Assembly: GCA_905206365.1 (NCBI GenBank)
Contig: CAJLHF010000027.1
Span: forward strand, 1-28,859
From: an uncultured Sutterella sp.
Lineage (GTDB): Bacteria > Pseudomonadota > Gammaproteobacteria > Burkholderiales > Burkholderiaceae_F
Length of the DNA stretch: 28,859 nt
Reading direction: 5' to 3'
A program made the translations under genes and the position numbers. Shown here piece after piece: positions 7,271 through 15,161 of the stretch (the stretch's first letter is position 1; each line of letters opens with the position of its first letter). The notes under the pieces were generated by a model that saw only the letters and a list, made by a program, of their open reading frames with translations, searched no databases and was not told where the DNA came from.

Positions 7271-9847
7271 TCAGGCCTTGCCGATGCGTTTTTCGAGGAA
7301 CTCGGCCCGCGCCTTTTGTTCGGGCGTGCCGTGCTTTTTGACTTCGACGAGGAGTTCGCGCGCTTCCTGAAGCGCGCCCAAACCGACGAAACTGTTCGCG
7401 AGCTTCAGCTTCGCTTCAATCGACTTGCCGAGCGCCTCTTCCTTCGCGTTGGGAGCGGGCGCCTTCGGAGCGGCCGGAACGGAGCTCTTGGGTTCCGCCG
7501 AGCGACGCGAACGGCGCGTCGTCGAACGGCTCTTCGCGGGCGCCGCGGCGGGCGCGGGAATGTCTTCGACGCTTTGAGCCGCAGCCTTGGCAATCGCTTC
7601 GATGCGCGCTTCGCTTTCGGGCGGAAGCGCCCCGCCCGAAAGCGAGGGCGGAACGACCGAAGCAGGACGCAAAACGGGCTTTTGCAAGGTGTCGCGCTGG
7701 GACTCGACTTCGACGACGAGGGTCGACCCCTCGGATTCGACAGTCTTTTCGTTCTTTTCGGATTCTTCCGTCTTTTCGCTTCCGACGGGCTCCGGCATCA
7801 GGGGCGGAATGTAGTCGTTCGCCGGAAGCTCTTCTTCCGTCACGACCACGGTCGGGCGGGCGTCTGCGTTCGGGAGCGTGAGGTCGATTTTCGACACGGC
7901 CTCTTCGATCGCCGCTTCGCTTACGGTCGCACGCATCGCCTCTTCGTCAACGGGCGGAAGTTCGTCGCTCTTCGGATCGAGCCAGGGCTGCTCGGCCGTA
8001 CGGGCTTCGATTTTCTTGCGATCCTCTTCCATCTGCGCTTCGGTAAAAGCAATCGACCCCACACCCATGGCGCCCGCAGTCGTGCCGTTTTTCACGGCTT
8101 CACCGACCGTCGCTTCCACGGCCTTGAGTTGCGCGGCGCTCGTCGGAGCGACGTTCTTTTGGAGTTGCACGGTCTGCGGGCCCTTGGCGCCGCAGCCCTC
8201 CGACGCGCACGAGCCGCCCGCCGCACTCGAAGCCCGGGCACCCCTGGCACTCTTTCGACCGCGCAAAAGGAAAAGCAACACGACGACGATCACGGCAAGG
8301 AGGTACCAGGCGGGGGGCACGGCGAAGAGCATCGACAGGAAATCCTTCCGGTCGGCGGCCTGCTCGGCGTTTTTCGCACTGTCCTTCGGCACCTCGGCGG
8401 TCGCGGAGGCGACGCTCGAAGCGGCCGAACCAGCGACATCGGTCGTCGATGTCGTCGCGCTCGTCTCGGACGGCGCGGCAGATTCGACAGAAGGTTCGGC
8501 CGAAGATTCCGCGGAACTTGCGGCAACGGATTCGACGGGTACGGAAACGTCCGAGTCCCCGGTCGGGGAAACCGGGACAAAAGAGGGGGTCGTTGCGATG
8601 TTCGAAGTGATCGGGGCGGTCACGGCATTCGACGTACTCGCAACGCCCTCGCCCGTACTCTTCACGGGGAAGGGTTCTTCGCTCGGGGCGCCTTCGGTGA
8701 GCGACTTCGAGAGCGTTCCGCCGTGCAGCACCGCGGGCTTCCCGGCGTTAACGTCGCCCTGAAGTTCGCGCTGAAGGGCGAGTTTCGCTTTGTACTCTTC
8801 GAAGACCTGTCGGCCCGCTTCGCCGATTTCGAGAGCGGACCCGCCCGCATCGCGCTTCGCGTTCTGTGCGGCACCGACCGCAGCCGCACATTCGCGCGAG
8901 ACCATCTGGGCCTCCGCAAGATTGCGGGTCGAAAGCGGAATCGCCTCCGTGGCCCCGCGCATGCGACGGAAGGCCTCTTCGGGGTCGATCGCAAAGACCG
9001 CGTCTTCGGAGGGCGGCACAAGCGTTTCGCCGACAACGAGAAGATTGAGATCGCCCTGCATGAAGGCCTCGGGGTTCGCCTCGAGGAAGCCGACGGCAAG
9101 TTGCTCCATGGTCGCCCCTTCGTAGCGCGGCCAATAGAGTTTCGCGATCGACCAGAAGGTCATGTCCTGACGGATCGGGAAGGTGCCGTGCGCGTCAAAG
9201 CCGTTGAGCGCCACATACTCGCGCACCACGCGAGGACCGTAGCGCCCCTTCTTGCGGGGCTTGGCGGTAGCCTTCTCGATCTTCTCGACCTTTTCGGCCT
9301 TCGGTTCGGTCGACGGGGAGGAAGACGCAGGAAGAGCGGAAGACGCGACCGAAGAAGCTTTCGCCGCGGTCGCGTCGGGAATCGGCACGGGAACGACCGC
9401 ACCGCCGAGTCGCGTCGACTCGGCTACGGACTCGACCCGCAGACCCTCGGGCCCCGAAACGACTTCGTACCGGCGAAGCGTCACCGCGCCGCCCGCGTTC
9501 AGTTCGATCAGAAGCGGAAAACGACCTTCGGGCACGGCATCGCCCGCCACGCGAACGCGCACGCCGCCGGGGTTCGCGTCGCGCGTGAGTCGCAACGACC
9601 TCGCCGCTTCGGGCGGTTCGATCCCTTCACGCTCGTACGTCGCCGCAGGCGCGATGCGCACGAGTAGCGGCGAGACGCTGAGATCGACGTCGTGAATTTC
9701 GAGAACGGCGTCGAAAGGCTCCCCGGGAGCGCTTTCGACCTTGAGGTCGCCGAGCGAAACGGCGCCCGCGGCGGAAGCGAGGAAGGCGGCAAGCGCGGCG
9801 GAGAACGCGGCGCGGCAGGTCGGCACGATGGTCTTCTTGGAGTGCAT
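7271..9847 (-). CDS. fimV: FimV/TspA-type inner-membrane peptidoglycan-binding hub protein
   Basis: FimV proteins are large inner-membrane proteins that bind peptidoglycan with a periplasmic LysM-like domain and organise polar or type IV pilus machinery through a cytoplasmic C-terminal helical domain. The 858-residue chain has a signal peptide (residues 1-29, AGA before VSLGD), the FimV N-terminal domain starting SLGDLKVES, a LysM-like segment around 210-280, and a Thr/Ser/Ala-rich low-complexity stretch (about 400-490). One transmembrane helix follows near 510-527, then an acidic tail and the conserved terminal helical repeat (about 810-858, LANSFVGLGALQEARELL). The frame is open to 9955, but the Met at 9847 places the signal peptide at the N-terminus. 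No pilus genes are visible in the window, so a general polarity or cell-wall role is possible. Confidence 0.92.
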   Translation of the reverse strand: MHSKKTIVPTCRAAFSAALAAFLASAAGAVSLGDLKVESAPGEPFDAVLEIHDVDLSVSPLLVRIAPAATYEREGIEPPEAARSLRLTRDANPGGVRVRVAGDAVPEGRFPLLIELNAGGAVTLRRYEVVSGPEGLRVESVAESTRLGGAVVPVPIPDATAAKASSVASSALPASSSPSTEPKAEKVEKIEKATAKPRKKGRYGPRVVREYVALNGFDAHGTFPIRQDMTFWSIAKLYWPRYEGATMEQLAVGFLEANPEAFMQGDLNLLVVGETLVPPSEDAVFAIDPEEAFRRMRGATEAIPLSTRNLAEAQMVSRECAAAVGAAQNAKRDAGGSALEIGEAGRQVFEEYKAKLALQRELQGDVNAGKPAVLHGGTLSKSLTEGAPSEEPFPVKSTGEGVASTSNAVTAPITSNIATTPSFVPVSPTGDSDVSVPVESVAASSAESSAEPSVESAAPSETSATTSTTDVAGSAASSVASATAEVPKDSAKNAEQAADRKDFLSMLFAVPPAWYLLAVIVVVLLFLLRGRKSARGARASSAAGGSCASEGCGAKGPQTVQLQKNVAPTSAAQLKAVEATVGEAVKNGTTAGAMGVGSIAFTEAQMEEDRKKIEARTAEQPWLDPKSDELPPVDEEAMRATVSEAAIEEAVSKIDLTLPNADARPTVVVTEEELPANDYIPPLMPEPVGSEKTEESEKNEKTVESEGSTLVVEVESQRDTLQKPVLRPASVVPPSLSGGALPPESEARIEAIAKAAAQSVEDIPAPAAAPAKSRSTTRRSRRSAEPKSSVPAAPKAPAPNAKEEALGKSIEAKLKLANSFVGLGALQEARELLVEVKKHGTPEQKARAEFLEKRIGKA

Positions 9848-10255
9848 GACGAAGGGAGTCGACGCGGCAAAGCCAGGGCACTTGCGCAGGCGACTCGTAG
9901 ACTTGGGAAAGTCTTCAGATGATACCGCACCGCCTTCGCGTCCGAAAACGGGCATCGACCCGAAGGCCCCGATTTCACTCGAGAAACCTCCCGTTTACCA
10001 GACAAAAAACCGGATTTCCGCGCATCTTTACGATTGCCGCCGGGAGCGCACGCCGCTCCGACCTCGCCCTGCTCGGGCAAGACCGGAGTATTTGTTACTG
10101 TCACACGCTGCGACCGTGAATGCGAGATGACGCACCATCGCTCCTTCGGATCGAATGGCGATCGATCTCGATTCCTAAGAAGCCGTTACCAAGGAGGACT
10201 TTTCCTTTTCTTTGCAATGGTCGATGCCTCGACCGATTCCTTTGCGAGGAAGCCG
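9848..10255. other. Non-coding region upstream of fimV
   Basis: The 509 bp between fimV and the deaminase gene hold the tandem terminators of the deaminase gene (10256-10337) and otherwise no convincing gene. The minus strand has a TATCAT hexamer about 70 nt before the fimV start that could be a -10, without a good -35. An AAGGAGGA on the plus strand at 10190-10197 is not followed by a start codon at useful spacing. Confidence 0.5.
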
Positions 10256-10279
10256 AAAAAGCCCGATTCGACGTCGGGC
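10256..10279 (-). terminator. Second (distal) intrinsic terminator of the deaminase gene
   Basis: On the minus strand GCCCGA and TCGGGC pair around a 7-nt loop and are followed by T5. It lies directly after another terminator, giving a tandem pair. Confidence 0.75.
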
Positions 10280-10296
10280 CGGGCGTCCGAAGAAGG

Positions 10297-10337
10297 AAAA
10301 AGCGCCCGGGGTCGCAAGGACCCGTCGGGCGCTTTCT
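10297..10337 (-). terminator. First intrinsic terminator of the deaminase gene
   Basis: On the minus strand GCGCCCG/CGGGCGC with an inner GGGTC/GACCC forms a long GC-rich stem followed by T5. It starts about 20 nt after the stop codon. Confidence 0.85.
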
Positions 10338-10356
10338 TCATCGAGCGATCATTCGA

Positions 10357-11457
10357 TCAATCGAGCGCGGGCAACTTTGCTGCGAGCGCGTCGAATTCGG
10401 GGAGCCAGAGCTCGCGCCAGCGAGCCTTTTCCTCGTCCGACACCCAGGCGGATTCGATGCCCGCTTCGAGCATTTCGCGCAGATCCGCGAGCGAGAAGCC
10501 CAGGTACTCGAACATGATGCGCCAGCTCTCGGCGATGTTCACATGGTGCATCGTCGGATCGTCTGAATTCGGAAAGAGCTTGAGGCCCGCGGCCTTCATG
10601 GCGCGGATCGGGTGGCGTTCGGCCCACTCCTCGTCCGTGAAGGTGCGCAAGTAGTAGGAGTTCGTCGGCACGACCGCAAACGTCATGCCGCGATCTCGCG
10701 CGCGGGCCATGAGTTCGGGGTTGTCCGTGATGGTGTAACCGTGGTCGATGCGCTCGGCGCCGAGCAAATCCATCGACGTTTCGACGTTGCGCCAGTGTTC
10801 GCCGAATTCGCCCGCATGGAGCGTGATGTGAAAGCCCGCCTGCTTCGCCATAAAGAAGGCCTTCCAGAAGTTTTCCGGCTCGTGATTCGTTTCGCGGTAA
10901 TCGATCCCGAGACCGATCACTTCGGGTTCGCGGTGCGCGCACATGGCTTCGACAAGTTCGACCGCATCTTCGGGAAGCGCTTCGCGGTCGACAGCGGGAA
11001 CGAGACGCCCGACGATGCCATAGCGTCCTTCGCCTTCGCGCAGTCCTTCGACGATCGCGCTCTGGGCGGCCTCGTAGCTCATCGCGTGCTTGAGACCGGT
11101 CCAATTCCAGAAGAGTTCGATGTAGCGCACGCCGTGCGAGGCGGCCGCTTCGAGGTGCTCGAGCGTGATGCGCTTGAGCATCGCGGGCTTCGTGAGAATG
11201 TGCGCTTCAAGCGCGCGGAAAATGCGCAGAACGCCCACGGGCTTTTCGCCGCGCGTGAAGAATTCGTCGATTTCGGCCTGCGTCACGGGCGCGTTGGATT
11301 CGCGCACGAGGTCTTCGAAGGTTTCCTTGCGAATCGTGCCGAGCAGATGACAGTGCAACTCGACCTTGGGGAAGGTTTCGAAGAATTCGAGCCATTCGGG
11401 CGTCAAACGGCGTTGGAAGGGACTGTCGGGAACGAACCCGGGATTGGTGGCACGCAT
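10357..11457 (-). CDS. add: Adenosine deaminase family protein
   Basis: This 366-residue cytoplasmic metal-dependent deaminase most likely converts adenosine (or deoxyadenosine) to inosine for purine salvage. Catalytic features of the amidohydrolase fold are all visible: PKVELHCH with His35 and His37, HAGE at 214-217 with the catalytic glutamate, the following IDHG, and the metal-binding Asp299-Asp300 in NSDDP. The frame runs open to 11748, but the Met at 11457 has GGAG 6 nt upstream and matches the usual N-terminus. NSDDP in place of the more common NTDDP also occurs in adenine deaminases of this fold, so adenine or a related aminopurine remains possible. The gene has its own candidate promoter and tandem terminators and stands alone. 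Confidence 0.88.
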   Translation of the reverse strand: MRATNPGFVPDSPFQRRLTPEWLEFFETFPKVELHCHLLGTIRKETFEDLVRESNAPVTQAEIDEFFTRGEKPVGVLRIFRALEAHILTKPAMLKRITLEHLEAAASHGVRYIELFWNWTGLKHAMSYEAAQSAIVEGLREGEGRYGIVGRLVPAVDREALPEDAVELVEAMCAHREPEVIGLGIDYRETNHEPENFWKAFFMAKQAGFHITLHAGEFGEHWRNVETSMDLLGAERIDHGYTITDNPELMARARDRGMTFAVVPTNSYYLRTFTDEEWAERHPIRAMKAAGLKLFPNSDDPTMHHVNIAESWRIMFEYLGFSLADLREMLEAGIESAWVSDEEKARWRELWLPEFDALAAKLPALD

Positions 11458-11565
11458 GAAAACTCCGTGATGAAGGGACCGTGGGGCGCGCTTTGCGGAA
11501 CCGTCGAACGCATCCCGCGGACGGCGCACGAAAGGAGGCTCCGAAGCACGTAAACCTCGGAGCGC

Positions 11566-11571
11566 ATTGTA
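11566..11571 (-). promoter_or_regulatory. Putative -10 element of the deaminase gene
   Basis: TACAAT on the minus strand, about 110 nt upstream of the start codon. The predicted leader contains a 6-bp hairpin (CTCCGA/TCGGAG). No good -35 is seen. Confidence 0.35.
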
Positions 11572-11692
11572 GTCCTTTCCACTCGGGAAAAAGTGTTCGA
11601 GAAATGTCCGCGCGGGAACGTTTCGGGGCATCCTCCAGGGGCAGGCCCGGAGCTTTCGTTCGAATCGTTTGTCCCGCACGGCCTCAAGCCGT

Positions 11693-12523
11693 TCAGTCGT
11701 CGGACTTTCGTGCGTAGGCCGCACGGTAAAGAAGCGCCAGCACAACACCCGCGAGCGTATTGCCGAGCGTGGCCGCAGTCAGGTTTTTCGCAACCGCCCC
11801 CCAGGTGAGAAGCCCGAGGTCGAGCCCCTCGACCGCAAGGCCGCCTGCCTTCAACATCATCGCAAGCGGCAGGAAGTAAAGGTTCGCGATGCAGTGCTCG
11901 AACCCGAGCGCGACGAAGGCGGCCACCGGCAACATGACGCCCGCCACGCGGTCGATCACGGTGCGGCCCGCGTACGCGACCCACACCCCGAGGCAGACAA
12001 GAAGATTACAGAGAATACCCTTCACGAAAATGACGTTCCAGTCGGCCGAGACCTTCGCGAGCGCGATCCCGTACATGCCGCGCGCGAGAGGCCCCGTTTC
12101 GGCGATGTGGGACCCGTAGACAAGAAGCGCCACCGTAACGGCCCCCGCGGCGTTGCCGAGCCAGACGAACACCCAGTTTTTGAGAACGGCCTGCCAGCGA
12201 ATGCGTCCGTCAACCGCGCCCGCGGCAATCATCGTGTTGCCCGTGTAGAGTTCCGCCCCCGCAACGACGACAAGCGACAAACCGAGCGAGAACACCGCAC
12301 CGCCCAGAAACTTTTGGATCGCATAGGGAAGCGCCGCGTCGGAGGAGAAAAGCGTGCAAAAGAGCCCGCCCAACGCGATGTAAACCCCCGCAAGGAACGT
12401 GAGCGGCCACTGCTTGGCAAAGGGGATCGAGGTTTTCGTCACCGAAAGTGAAAGCACCTTTTCGGTGACTTCGGCGGGAGTGAGCGCATCGGGACGGTGG
12501 TAATCGAACGAATTCGAGGCCAT
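11693..12523 (-). CDS. focA: Formate/nitrite transporter (FNT) family channel
   Basis: FNT proteins are pentameric aquaporin-like inner-membrane channels that carry formate, nitrite or hydrosulfide. The 276-residue protein has six hydrophobic segments and the family signatures: AGAELYTGNTM in the first half and GFEHCIANLYFLPLA, whose His is the central pore residue, in the second. The start is set by AGGAG (minus strand of 12532-12536). It lies downstream of rimO but is separated by a terminator and a 240-nt leader, so it is probably transcribed alone. Formate is the likeliest substrate in an anaerobe; nitrite (NirC) cannot be excluded. No pfl, fdh or nir genes are visible nearby. Confidence 0.88.
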   Translation of the reverse strand: MASNSFDYHRPDALTPAEVTEKVLSLSVTKTSIPFAKQWPLTFLAGVYIALGGLFCTLFSSDAALPYAIQKFLGGAVFSLGLSLVVVAGAELYTGNTMIAAGAVDGRIRWQAVLKNWVFVWLGNAAGAVTVALLVYGSHIAETGPLARGMYGIALAKVSADWNVIFVKGILCNLLVCLGVWVAYAGRTVIDRVAGVMLPVAAFVALGFEHCIANLYFLPLAMMLKAGGLAVEGLDLGLLTWGAVAKNLTAATLGNTLAGVVLALLYRAAYARKSDD

Positions 12524-12776
12524 GGAAGATTCTCCTAAAAACGAGTCGGGAAAACGGTCTTCACCCCGACCGCAAGAGGACGGGAGAAGAGAGGCAAAGA
12601 CGGCGCTTTCCGGACGCGTCGCGGGGAGACCTTGCGGCGGAAACCTCGAAGGGGAGCTATTTTAACGGGCCGATCGATCGGAAACGGCCGGAAACACGAA
12701 TGCAATCGACCTACGTCGTCGGGAGGACAAAAACAAGGATGAGGGCACGGAAGGAAACGAAACGGGAAACCCGACG
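12524..12776 (-). other. Leader and promoter region of the formate channel gene
   Basis: No gene is seen. On the minus strand a TAAAAT -10 candidate (12659-12664) lies about 136 nt before the ATG. Just upstream, where a spacer would be, is a perfect 12-bp palindrome CCGATCGATCGG (12670-12681). No good -35 is recognisable. The leader has only short GC-rich hairpins. Confidence 0.4.
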
Positions 12777-12814
12777 AAAAACGGCGCACTCTCCCGATGA
12801 GGAAAAGCGCGCCG
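12777..12814 (-). terminator. Intrinsic terminator of the rluD-pgeF-rimO operon
   Basis: On the minus strand CGGCGC and GCGCCG pair around a roughly 20-nt loop and are followed by T5, about 58 nt after the rimO stop. Confidence 0.65.
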
Positions 12815-12871
12815 CTTGAAGGCGGATTCGGGGTCGATCGAAGGCTTGCAAAGGCCCCGATCCTCACGACC

Positions 12872-14209
12872 TCAGTCTTCGATTTTGCCGATCAGATCGT
12901 GCTCTTCGTTCGCGGTGATGCGCACCTTGACGATGTCGCCCGGCTCCAGGTGACGGGGCGTCGTCACGTAGCACACGCCGTCGATGTCGGGGGCGTCCGC
13001 CTTCGTGCGACCGACCGCCACGCCGTCCTCGTCCTCGGGCTCGTCGATGATCACCTCTTCGACGCGACCGATCTTTTCGGCAAGCTTTTCGCGGGAGATT
13101 TCGGCCTGCACTTCCATGAAGCGACGACGACGATCTTCGCGTTCATCGTCGGGCAGAAGCCCCGGGATCTCGTTCGCGGCGGCGCCTTCCACGGGCGAGT
13201 AGGCAAAGCAGCCGACGCGATCGAGTCGCGCCTCGCGCAGGAAGTCGAGCAGGTACTCGAATTCGGCTTCCGTTTCACCCGGGAAGCCCGCGATGAAGGT
13301 CGAACGGATCGTGATGTCGGGACAGACCGCACGCCACGCGGCGATGCGCTCGAGATTCTTTTCCGCGGAGGCGGGGCGCTTCATCGCCTTCAGAACGCGA
13401 GGATGCGCGTGCTGGAAGGGAACGTCGAGGTACGGGAGAATCAGCCCCTCGGCCATGAGCGGCACCACGGCATCGACCGACGGATAAGGGTAGACGTAGT
13501 GGAGACGCGTCCAGAGACCGAGCTGCCCGAGTTCGTTGCAAAGCTCGAGAAGGCGCGTTTTCACTGGACGCCCACCCGCAAAGTCGAGGCGGTAGTTGCG
13601 GTCGAGCCCGTAGGCAGCCGTATCCTGACTGATGACCAGGAGCTCCTTGACACCCGCCTTCTTGAGGTTTTCCGCTTCTCGCAGAATGTCCCCGATCGGG
13701 CGACTCGAGAGCGTGCCGCGCAGCTTCGGAATGATGCAGAAGGTGCAGTGGTGATTGCACCCTTCGCTGATCTTCAGGTACGCGTAGTGCTTGGGCGTGA
13801 GGCGGCAGCCCGCGGCGGGAACGAGGTCGTCCCACGGGTCGTGCGGGCGCGGCAGGTGGGCTTCCACCATCGCCATCACCTGATCGACCGAGTCGGGACC
13901 CGTGACGCCGAGCACCTTCGGGAGGCGCTTGGCGATGTAGTTCGAGCCGTCGGCTTCGACGCGTCCGCCGAGGCACCCGCAGACGATCACGCGACCGTTT
14001 TCCTTGAGTGCTTCCGTGATCGCCTCAATGCTTTCTTCGATGGCTTCGTTCACGAAGCCGCACGTGTTGACGATCACCAGATCGGCGTCCTTGTACGTCT
14101 GACCGATGCGGTAGCCGCGGGCGCGCAGCTCCGTAACAATCCGCTCGGTATCGACGAGAGCCTTCGGACAGCCGAGCGAAACGAAGCCGACAACGGGAAT
14201 CTTTTTCAT
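12872..14209 (-). CDS. rimO: Ribosomal protein uS12 methylthiotransferase RimO
   Basis: RimO is a radical-SAM enzyme that adds a methylthio group to the conserved aspartate (Asp89 in E. coli numbering) of ribosomal protein S12. The 445-residue protein has three parts. The N-terminal domain carries cluster ligands Cys14, Cys50 and Cys79. The radical-SAM core has Cys151-x3-Cys155-x2-Cys158 (CNHHCTFC). The C-terminal TRAM domain runs from about residue 370. The first residues, VGFVSLGCPKALVDTE, distinguish RimO from the tRNA enzyme MiaB. It lies 87 bp downstream of pgeF on the same strand; that gap holds a bulged hairpin (14229-14253) without a U-tract. No strong Shine-Dalgarno is seen. Confidence 0.96.
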   Translation of the reverse strand: MKKIPVVGFVSLGCPKALVDTERIVTELRARGYRIGQTYKDADLVIVNTCGFVNEAIEESIEAITEALKENGRVIVCGCLGGRVEADGSNYIAKRLPKVLGVTGPDSVDQVMAMVEAHLPRPHDPWDDLVPAAGCRLTPKHYAYLKISEGCNHHCTFCIIPKLRGTLSSRPIGDILREAENLKKAGVKELLVISQDTAAYGLDRNYRLDFAGGRPVKTRLLELCNELGQLGLWTRLHYVYPYPSVDAVVPLMAEGLILPYLDVPFQHAHPRVLKAMKRPASAEKNLERIAAWRAVCPDITIRSTFIAGFPGETEAEFEYLLDFLREARLDRVGCFAYSPVEGAAANEIPGLLPDDEREDRRRRFMEVQAEISREKLAEKIGRVEEVIIDEPEDEDGVAVGRTKADAPDIDGVCYVTTPRHLEPGDIVKVRITANEEHDLIGKIED

Positions 14210-14228
14210 AAGTCACTGTCGGGCGCTT

Positions 14229-14253
14229 TCAGCCGCGGGGGGCTAAAGCACCC
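14229..14253 (-). repeat. Hairpin in the pgeF-rimO gap
   Basis: GCTTTAGCC and GGCTGAAAGC pair with one bulged G on the minus strand, about 20 nt before the rimO start. No T-tract follows, so it could tune rimO expression rather than terminate. Confidence 0.35.
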
Positions 14254-14296
14254 TTTTCTTTCGGTTGGTGGAAATGGGGGCTCTTTCGAGCGGGCG

Positions 14297-15142
14297 TCAG
14301 AGCGCGGAGGCCGCTTCGGCGCGCTCGGCGGGCTTCAACCAGATCATCGCCGCGTGCCGACCCGACTTTTCGCCGTCGCGCCGGAAGCTGTAAAAGCGCT
14401 CGGCGTTCGCGTAGGTCGAAAGTCCGCAGTCGACGATGTCCGCTTCGGCAAGGCCCGAGCATTCGAGCGCGCCCGCCGCGAGCGCCGCGAGATCCGCGAG
14501 GTAGCGGCCGTTTTCTTTTTTCACGAAAGCGCGTTCGAGCACCTCGGCCGGCAGCGTTTCGGCCATGGCCGCACGAACGTCTTCGCCCACTTCGAAGTCG
14601 AGCGCCCCGATGCGCGGCCCGAGCCAGGCCGCAAGGCGAGCGGACGGATCCTCAAGACGCTCGCGCAGGAGGGCGACGGTCTTCTGGAGGATCCCCGCCG
14701 CCAGACTGCGCCAGCCCGCGTGCACGGCGGCGACGATGCGACCGCGATCGTCCGAGAGAAGAACGGGAAGGCAATCCGCCACCATCACGGTGCAAACGAC
14801 GCCCGGCGTCATCGTCCAGGAGGCGTCCGCCGCCGGAGGCTCTTTCGCACCCACCCAATCGTCCGCGTGCACGATCGTCGTGCCGTGCACCTGTTCGAGC
14901 CACACGGGGTCCGACGGCACGAGTTGCGCGACGATGTCGCGGTTCATGCGCACGCACGCACCGAAGTCGCCCGTGTGCGGTGCGACGTTGAGGCCCATGA
15001 CGCCCCGGGCGTCGCCCCAGGGGCCGCTCGAGACGCCGCCTTCGCGGCAGGTAAAGAGCGCGTCCGTCGTGGAAGCGACGCGTTCGCGCCAACTCGCGGC
15101 GGGTTGCAGGATGTCGAGTCCGGGTTTGTAGAGTTCAGCCAT
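14297..15142 (-). CDS. pgeF: PgeF/YfiH family purine nucleoside phosphorylase / peptidoglycan editing factor
   Basis: This 281-residue protein belongs to the multicopper-oxidase-like laccase domain (DUF152) family. Members have been reported to act on purine nucleosides (phosphorolysis and deamination), and in E. coli YfiH prevents wrong amino acids entering peptidoglycan. The zinc/copper ligand set is visible as His86 (LEQVHG), Cys124 (ADCLPV) and His141 (AAVHAGWRSLAAG). GPRIGALDFEVG is also a family motif. It starts 19 bp after rluD with GAGAAAG just upstream, an rluD-pgeF order common in proteobacteria. Confidence 0.94.
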   Translation of the reverse strand: MAELYKPGLDILQPAASWRERVASTTDALFTCREGGVSSGPWGDARGVMGLNVAPHTGDFGACVRMNRDIVAQLVPSDPVWLEQVHGTTIVHADDWVGAKEPPAADASWTMTPGVVCTVMVADCLPVLLSDDRGRIVAAVHAGWRSLAAGILQKTVALLRERLEDPSARLAAWLGPRIGALDFEVGEDVRAAMAETLPAEVLERAFVKKENGRYLADLAALAAGALECSGLAEADIVDCGLSTYANAERFYSFRRDGEKSGRHAAMIWLKPAERAEAASAL

Positions 15143-15161
15143 GACTTTCTCGGTTAAAGAC

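Noticed and set aside
7316..9667. A 783-codon open frame on the plus strand opposite fimV
   Set aside because: It is an antisense shadow from codon bias; the composition is Arg-rich with no recognisable motif, and FimV is clear on the other strand.
10188..10220. AAGGAGGA Shine-Dalgarno-like sequence on the plus strand
   Set aside because: No start codon lies 5-12 nt downstream; the first ATG is 19 nt away and its frame runs into terminators and antisense of the deaminase gene.
12797..15157. A 786-codon open frame on the plus strand crossing rimO and pgeF
   Set aside because: It spans two real genes and their gap in antisense, with no family motif, so it is a shadow.
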